Source: Acarospora socialis
Taxonomy: Eukaryota; Ascomycota; Lecanoromycetes; Acarosporales; Acarosporaceae
NCBI GenBank assembly: GCA_025617375.2
Contig: JAMYGW020000002.1
Span: 372,001 to 436,000, forward strand
Length of the DNA stretch: 64,000 nt
Reading direction: 5' to 3'
Part shown: piece by piece, positions 58,972 through 64,000 of the stretch
How the letters are laid out: every line of letters starts with the position of its first letter
Numbering within the stretch: position 1 is the stretch's first letter
Position numbers and translations under genes: made by a program
The notes under the pieces: model-generated
The model's input: only the letters and a program-made list of their open reading frames with translations
Databases searched by the model: none
What the model was told of the DNA's origin: nothing

Positions 58972-59122
58972 ATGGGCTTCTGGTCTTATTGGTTCCTGAT
59001 TTGCGAAGGTCGGTTGGCGAGAAGATATCTCATGTCTCTTATCCAAGTCTGTAAACTCACAAAAGACCAGGCAAGATCTATCATAGCTTCCTAGAATACC
59101 TGAGGAACGATGAAGCAGTAGA

Positions 59123-60283
59123 ATGGCTTTCTCAAAAGCTGACTGGCATAACCAAAGGTACTCTCATACCGACGTAGTCGTAAGATCAAGGCTCACCAAG
59201 ACAGAAAAAACCTTCGAAGCAGTTCAGGGATCTAAAATTCCATGGCAGCCACACGACGACTTAATCAATCCCCACGGAGAGCTTCGCCGTACCCTCATCA
59301 AATCGGTCTGGACTCTTGACCTTGATAACGACATGTTGATGCTCGGCGAATCCCATCGAAACAGCAGGCTTCCGCTATCGACCATCCGCCAACGAGGCAT
59401 AACCTTGGAGGATTTGCAGCCTTATGAGTCTGCGCCTATGCCGAAGGTCGATGTGCAAGACGCGTTTCCGCCGCCATATTGGGATCCACCAGAGCGTGAA
59501 CTCAAACTGGTCGACCCTTTCGTGTCCCGTATCCTCACAGACTTTGCATACCAATGGCAACATATCCTCCGAAACAGGTACAACGACTCCACGTTCCGGA
59601 AACTCGCGTCGGCTCTCATTCGCATTGCCACGTTAGATTTCGAAGTCGTAAGGGAAGGCCAACGATGGGGTCAGAGCGACCCTTATGAGATTGTTAGCTT
59701 TCCTGGATTACCGAATTGGCCGCCTCTAAAAGACATGTCAGTCGTTCGGGAAGGTAGGGTACGCGTAATCCTATCTCAAGATATGGAGAACTGGATATCA
59801 CTTGTTCGAAGCGACTACACGAATCAGAATCATGACGCCACTTTCTCTCATCAGGATAAGGGAAACCTTGCTCGGAACGCTACGTACCTAGTGCTATCGC
59901 TGAGACATGTCATGCTGTGCAATATCAATGGCAAGTCTCTGAGGTACGCCCAGCCCGAATCTCTTTTCGACGGCACGAACCCACCGTCTAAACGCGCCAT
60001 CGAGCTGCTTCTGAATGCTTTCCAACCAACGCCTCTGGAAACGTCCCTCCATTATCTTCCAGCTGAGTTACAAAATATGGTCGTCAAGAACGTCTCAGAA
60101 TTAGAGGTTGAGAGCGCTAGAATTGCTTGTAGCCTTGGGCTCGGGACGCCATTCTCATGGAAGAGTGGCGGCGAATTGCTAAGAAAAGTCGAGTTCTGGG
60201 GGGTCGAGATCTCCAGCGATCCCACCGAGCAACAGATCTGGTTTGACGATTGCTTTAGCGGAGTGGCATACTGTCAACACTAA
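59123..60283 (+). CDS. Fungal orphan-family protein, N-terminus disrupted
   Basis: An open frame of 386 residues from an ATG at 59123. It contains KADWHNQRYSHTDVVVRSRL, PHGELRRTLIKSVWTLD and, at the end, LPAELQNMVVKNVSELEVESAR with GLGTPFSWKSGG and QIWFDDCFSGVAY. I recall similar uncharacterised proteins in many dothideomycetes; no domain or function is known to me. Just upstream, two other frames carry protein-like sequence that seems to belong to the same protein: MGFWSYWFLICEGRLARRYL from 58972, then EYLRNDEAVEWLSQKL near 59094-59141. They are out of frame with each other and with the main frame, so the gene has probably lost its N-terminal ~60 residues to two small frameshifts, or starts late. 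Confidence 0.55.
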   Translation: MAFSKADWHNQRYSHTDVVVRSRLTKTEKTFEAVQGSKIPWQPHDDLINPHGELRRTLIKSVWTLDLDNDMLMLGESHRNSRLPLSTIRQRGITLEDLQPYESAPMPKVDVQDAFPPPYWDPPERELKLVDPFVSRILTDFAYQWQHILRNRYNDSTFRKLASALIRIATLDFEVVREGQRWGQSDPYEIVSFPGLPNWPPLKDMSVVREGRVRVILSQDMENWISLVRSDYTNQNHDATFSHQDKGNLARNATYLVLSLRHVMLCNINGKSLRYAQPESLFDGTNPPSKRAIELLLNAFQPTPLETSLHYLPAELQNMVVKNVSELEVESARIACSLGLGTPFSWKSGGELLRKVEFWGVEISSDPTEQQIWFDDCFSGVAYCQH

Positions 60284-60479
60284 GACAATACCCTATAACT
60301 TAAAGGCACTGTCTGGGAGCGCTATAATCATACAATTGAGACATAACAGCAATGTGTCCATAAACAATTCTATCTATTACTGCAGTTCACAAAGCCACCG
60401 TCGTTTCCCTCCAATACTCCCTAAATTCTTTATCTCAGGCGCTGGTGTCAGCCCGGACATATGCTCCAAAGAGATTTAT

Positions 60480-61290
60480 TCATACGTAACTACTCGTAAC
60501 ATGTCGTGGAGGGCTCTCCTTGGCCCATTCTAACCAACCCGTAACCTCCTTCGCCTGGTCCCTCAGATGAAGTCTTCCAGAAAGGTCGCAGACCTTTCCA
60601 TTCTCGTACTTGTAAAACTGGGCCTCCATACCGATCACAATAATGCCATAAACAGGTCCACATCCGCCTAGAAAATCGTCCTCCAAATGCCCGATCATCT
60701 ACTCAAAAGTAGCGCCCCAAGGTGTACCCATGCCTTTATGCTCCACAGCCAAAACCGGACTCTGGTGAAGACCCTCGTCCGGCTGCGGAACGTCTTTGAA
60801 GACTGTCAGGTCCGGTATGTTATATGCAGCATTGATCTTGATCTTTGGGGTTATCGAAAAGTCCTCCGCCAATGGGAACATCAAATGTAATATATCCAGG
60901 ACGGGTGCCATGCGCCTTCGATCTTGATTCCCTGGCGGATCTGGTTCATCCATGACTTGTTCGATCGCGTACCGAATGATGGGGATATCCAGATACGAGT
61001 GCGTCGGTGAACGGGTTAGATTGGAGGACGAGGACATCTCCCTTGCTGGATCATTCCTAGAATCTCCCTTAGTTACTGCAACAAGCTACCAACATAGGTG
61101 GAGTTTCAGCACACAAATGACGACTGACAGCATCCATGGAAGCGCCAGTGGACGTCAAAATGGTATCTATCCATTGCTCACTCACATTGTGGACTGAGGA
61201 CCTTGAAGCATCGTCAAAGGGGAAGTGTGCATCCATGTTCTGTGGCTCTTCTTGACGCTCTGAAGCTCTCCAAATCGATGTGAACGACAT
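60480..61290 (-). pseudogene. Nuclease-fold-like fungal protein, copy 1 (interrupted)
   Basis: Two minus-strand exons, 61290-61090 and 61037-60480, with a 52-bp intron. The frame is open except for one in-frame TAG at 60699-60701, between FE and MIGHLEDDF. The second exon has SYLDIPIIRYAIEQ, IPDLTVFKDVP and VLAVEHKGMGTPW; the D and later E-x-K fit the PD-(D/E)xK nuclease-like pattern seen in many fungal orphan proteins. It ends YGIIVIGMEAQFYKYEN. The TAG probably replaces a Gln codon, a C-to-T change. The relative at 62023 has coding sequence at the equivalent site. It may be inactive, or translated only to the stop. Confidence 0.55.
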
Positions 61291-62022
61291 TCATATACGG
61301 CGTGTAACCCTCCACATAAGGGGGCGGCGAATGCTCACAATTGCGCCCAAGCCTTTGACGTGTCGTAAGCCCATCTATCCTGTTAATATGTTATTAGAGT
61401 CGTCGATTAAAGATGGTGTGGAAAGGAACTGCCGTGACTCATTTTCGAATCCATGCGGAATGCTCTATGATTGCCAGTAAGGGTCTCAGATCGTAGGAAG
61501 CAGCGCAAACGTGATACTTGCATCTCAGAACATTCCACTGCATTCAAACTGCATATGCTTCCTAAGATATATGGCGCTCGTACAGTTCTCTCCTTGACAA
61601 ACATATACATAGGGTTTCGGATTTTTCAACATATGCTGCTTTGGTGGTTGAACTACAATGATCTGAAATGATATTTAGGCTGCAACGGTGAAGATTTTGA
61701 GGTAGTTGGTGAAGAGGACCTATCCCGGCAGGTTGTCGACCATCTGTGCTCTTCACAAATAGGGTCTCTTCAAGACGCTTTCGCCGACACCCCCATAAGT
61801 CTGACGTCCCTTGAATTAGGTTTGGCATAGAGCTGCTACAGGATCGTAGGTTCGCAGCATTGCTACTTTATGATCCCAGCACTCTGAGGTTCTGCAGTTT
61901 GAACGTCAACACACTATCACCAAAGGGTACCACTTCTGATTGTCCTAAAGGTGCGCTTCCATCACTCATGAGAAGTTGAAGTGACGTATGGTAGAAGGTG
62001 CCGTTTGATCCACAACAACTAA
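61291..62022. other. Intergenic between the tandem relatives
   Basis: 732 bp between copy 1 and copy 2. Short frames only. I see no gene. Confidence 0.4.
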
Positions 62023-62480
62023 TCAGTGACCTCTTGCGCCTGATTCGTCAGATGAAGCCTTCAGAAAGACCATGAACCTGACCAAGCTCATATGAATCTC
62101 CATCCCAATCTGGATCATGCCATAAACATTCTTACTCTCGTTTGAGTTCGCCTCAAAGTGCCTGACAAGCTGGCTGTACCTTTCCTCCCACGGCTTACCC
62201 AAGCCTCTCTCGGCCACCATGAACACAAACTTGCGCCTTGCACCCACCGGCGGCTGCATCCACTGGAGAACCGTGAAGTCCGGGTTGTCGTCTTCAAGCC
62301 TGGCCCTTTGGGACTCCGCCACTGGGAAGATCCAATCCAATATGCCACTGATCGGCCTTCGAAAAACCCCGATCCCCAGGCCTCGACGCTGCCACAAGCA
62401 TGTTGAAAGAGGCCCGAATGACCGGTAGATCCAGATACGTCTGGGGCGGTGGAGGATCCGGATCCAGCAGCAGAGCCCTC
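62023..62480 (-). pseudogene. Nuclease-fold-like fungal protein, copy 2 (frameshifted)
   Basis: Minus strand. One frame holds QTYLDLPVIRASFNMLVAAS, matching SYLDIPIIRYAIEQ of copy 1. A different frame from ~62375 holds RRPISGILDWIFPVAE, PDFTVLQWMQPP and VYGMIQIGMEIHM, matching PDLTVF and VYGIIVIGMEAQF. The family order is kept but the frame changes near 62370-62390, so the gene looks broken. The E-x-K of copy 1 (EHKG) is ERG here, so the putative catalytic lysine is also lost. Upstream exon(s) were not resolved. Confidence 0.5.
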
Positions 62481-63496
62481 CCCGTTCTTTGATTGGTCCT
62501 AGACAGTCTTACTTGGACACTGTAACAAGCTTTTGCTCACATACACACGAGGAGAGATTGGGCTTTACCATTGCGGCCAAGACTTCGATGTGTCCAGGGC
62601 CCACGTATCATTCTTACAGTTAGGCGAATGGTTCGGGGTAGTCCGTCGAACATGGTTGGATTTACCGTCGGCTGATCCTCAAGCCCTATCGGAACGCTGT
62701 AGGTCTTCTCTTGAGTGGCGGTACTGAGATAGAAGACTTGGCCGATAGCGTTGTGTACTGATGGCACTGATGGCCAGCAGGTGGTCCCGGATAGACAGGC
62801 ATGATATCATTGAGGCAACGGATAACGTGAACACTGGGGTTGAATCTTGATTTCCTTGAAGGGGACGAAAATGAAGTAGAGACAGAGTCGCTCATAACGA
62901 AGTACTTGTTGGCCCAAAGAGGGTCTCATGGCTGAATCGATCGTTGGGACTGTGCCGAACAGATGCATGCAAACGCTAAGGCAACTGAGAGAGCACACCC
63001 TGGACGCAAGAGGATAGTCTGTATACTTTGCTGTTCTAGATATTAATATATCAAGTTAGAAACTCATTTCTCGTTGATCTAGTCATCCGCAATTTGTCAT
63101 CCGTCCAGACCATCTTTTGATCATATTCAAAATATGAATTGTTACTGTCACATACGACCACCGACTAAGGAATACTGGGCATCCCGTCCGCTCTGCCATA
63201 CATAAGCCTTAGATCGGCGGATTAGTAGTTGGGTCGGTGACGACCAGCGAATACCCGCTGTTGTATGTTTTGCATTTTTGCACTTTGATTACCCGGGGTC
63301 TCCATACCACATACTGACGCCTGCATCGTTCGGCGGGTTTGATATCATTTACCCTCGTCCTCTTTCACGTCCTTGTTGTCTTGGTCGGCCGAGGTATGTT
63401 TTCGGTGGTCATGGGCCAGCACCTGTTCGGTGTTATTGTTCAATACTTGTAACTAGTCTTGTCGCCTAGTTGCTGACCGATTCAGGGAGGGAGTTC
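62481..63496. other. Intergenic / unresolved
   Basis: About 1.0 kb. Small frames occur on both strands without protein-like character. The 5' part may hold the first exon of copy 2, and the 3' part may hold membrane-helix remnants of the ferric-reductase-like fragment. Neither can be shown. Confidence 0.35.
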
Positions 63497-63990
63497 GCTC
63501 TGCATCCTCATTTTACTTTCCCATCCTGTCCTCCGCGAAGTCTCGTTTGAAATCTTCCTCCGCACGCACCAAGCGTTGGCTGCGCTCTTGCTCTATTCCG
63601 CCTGGCGGCATCTCCCATCCGGCAGACTTTTCCTCGCTTTTACCTCTACCTTTCCGCCGCCCTGTTCTCGACAAAGCTCCTGTTCCAAACCGGGAGTGTG
63701 CTGTATCGGAATGCACTTTCCGCTATGGTCACTTGCGAGTCTTGTTTACCCACCTCCATGGGGCAGTCAACATCAGGTTGCGGCTTTCGAAGCCGCTTAA
63801 GGTCGTGTTCGGGCAATACATTAACCTGTGGATTCCTTCCGATATTGGAGATGAATGCCATTTTGGTTGTCATGCCTACCGTACTGATCGGCACTGTCTT
63901 GCTCACACTTCAAGGACATAGTGTGGGAAAAGCAGAGCTTGTCCGGAGGGTCAAATGGCTCAGTCATTGAGTAACAGATCAAGGTGGACA
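63497..63990 (+). pseudogene. Ferric-reductase-like fragment, broken
   Basis: Three successive frames carry the ordered parts of a fungal FRE/NOX-type reductase. The first is SLCILILLSHPVLRE with FEIFLRTHQALAALLLYSAW and RHLPSG (the last haem-binding helix region, with a conserved His). The second is LYLYLSAALF with GSVLYRNA. The third is THLHGAVNIRLRLSKPLKVV with FGQYINLWIPS (the FAD-binding domain; GQYxNLWxP is typical). The shifts lie near 63640 and 63740-63760. The upstream transmembrane part and the NADPH-binding part are not recognisable in the window. It is a decayed paralogue or relic; intact members reduce ferric iron at the plasma membrane. Confidence 0.55.
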
Positions 63991-64000
63991 TGTGGCCACA

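Noticed and set aside
63278-63469. Short frame as upstream exon of the ferric-reductase-like fragment
   Set aside because: No membrane-helix pattern or haem-binding histidines could be seen, so it was not joined to the fragment.
1-64000. tRNA, rRNA or CRISPR features
   Set aside because: No convincing tRNA box pair, rRNA segment or spaced direct-repeat array was noticed by eye; a dedicated tRNA scan would settle this.

Overview
The window looks like a chromosome segment of a filamentous ascomycete (Pezizomycotina, probably a dothideomycete-like fungus). The host genes have short 48-173 bp GT-AG introns with CTRAC-like branch sites. The gene content is typical of the group: AXL2-like cadherin protein, EFM6, MPP10, SPX/VTC, PP2C, PCT1, mitochondrial bL17, RPS23, MIC12, R3H-SUZ protein, CWF18, PPR protein and KSH1. 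One block is extremely AT-rich and mutation-saturated, as expected of repeat-induced point mutation (RIP) on old transposons. No tRNA, rRNA or CRISPR array was recognised.

Layout. Positions 1-20,050 are gene-dense: a partial BTB protein, AXL2-like, a GNAT acetyltransferase and EFM6 (divergent, 48 bp apart), MPP10, a divergent SPX/VTC protein, a Ptc2/3-type PP2C, choline-phosphate cytidylyltransferase and an uncharacterised fungal protein. Positions 20,059-46,492 are a 26.4-kb nest of LTR retroelement fossils. It sits in what was a ~285-bp divergent promoter between the uncharacterised gene (start codon 19,938) and the mitochondrial ribosomal protein bL17m gene (start codon 46,662). Positions 46,662-58,169 are gene-dense again: bL17m, RPS23, MIC12, R3H-SUZ protein, a ZCCHC10-like zinc-knuckle protein, CWF18, a PPR protein and KSH1. 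Positions 58,970-64,000 are a decaying accessory stretch: a fungal orphan-family gene with a frame-disrupted N-terminus, two broken tandem relatives with a nuclease-like motif, and a broken ferric-reductase-like fragment.

The retroelement nest can be read from LTR pairs and target duplications. Outer element A (111-bp LTRs, CAGT duplication) was split in its gag by element E (185-bp LTRs, GCATG duplication). E holds a block of three minus-strand chromovirus (Ty3/gypsy) copies. Copy C is itself split by copy D (367-bp LTRs, TTCTC duplication). Copy B (351-bp LTRs) lies beside an inverted LTR, making a large palindrome. Mutation load falls from A, E and C through D to B, in line with the nesting order.

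Three observations stand out. (1) The mutation signature is unusual: A, E and C lack nearly all CpG, CpC and GpG dinucleotides but keep CpA and TpG, unlike classical CpA-directed RIP. (2) Copies B and D share an antisense coding region next to the 3' LTR. It has six cysteines at the exact spacing of a fungal Zn(II)2Cys6 cluster, then a helical heptad-like stretch and an acidic tail, downstream of a TATA-like box. (3) The SPX/VTC gene appears to encode a VTC-like protein with a degenerate polyphosphate-polymerase site.

Exon boundaries were inferred by eye from splice signals, reading frame and family similarity. All family assignments come from remembered motifs, not from searches.
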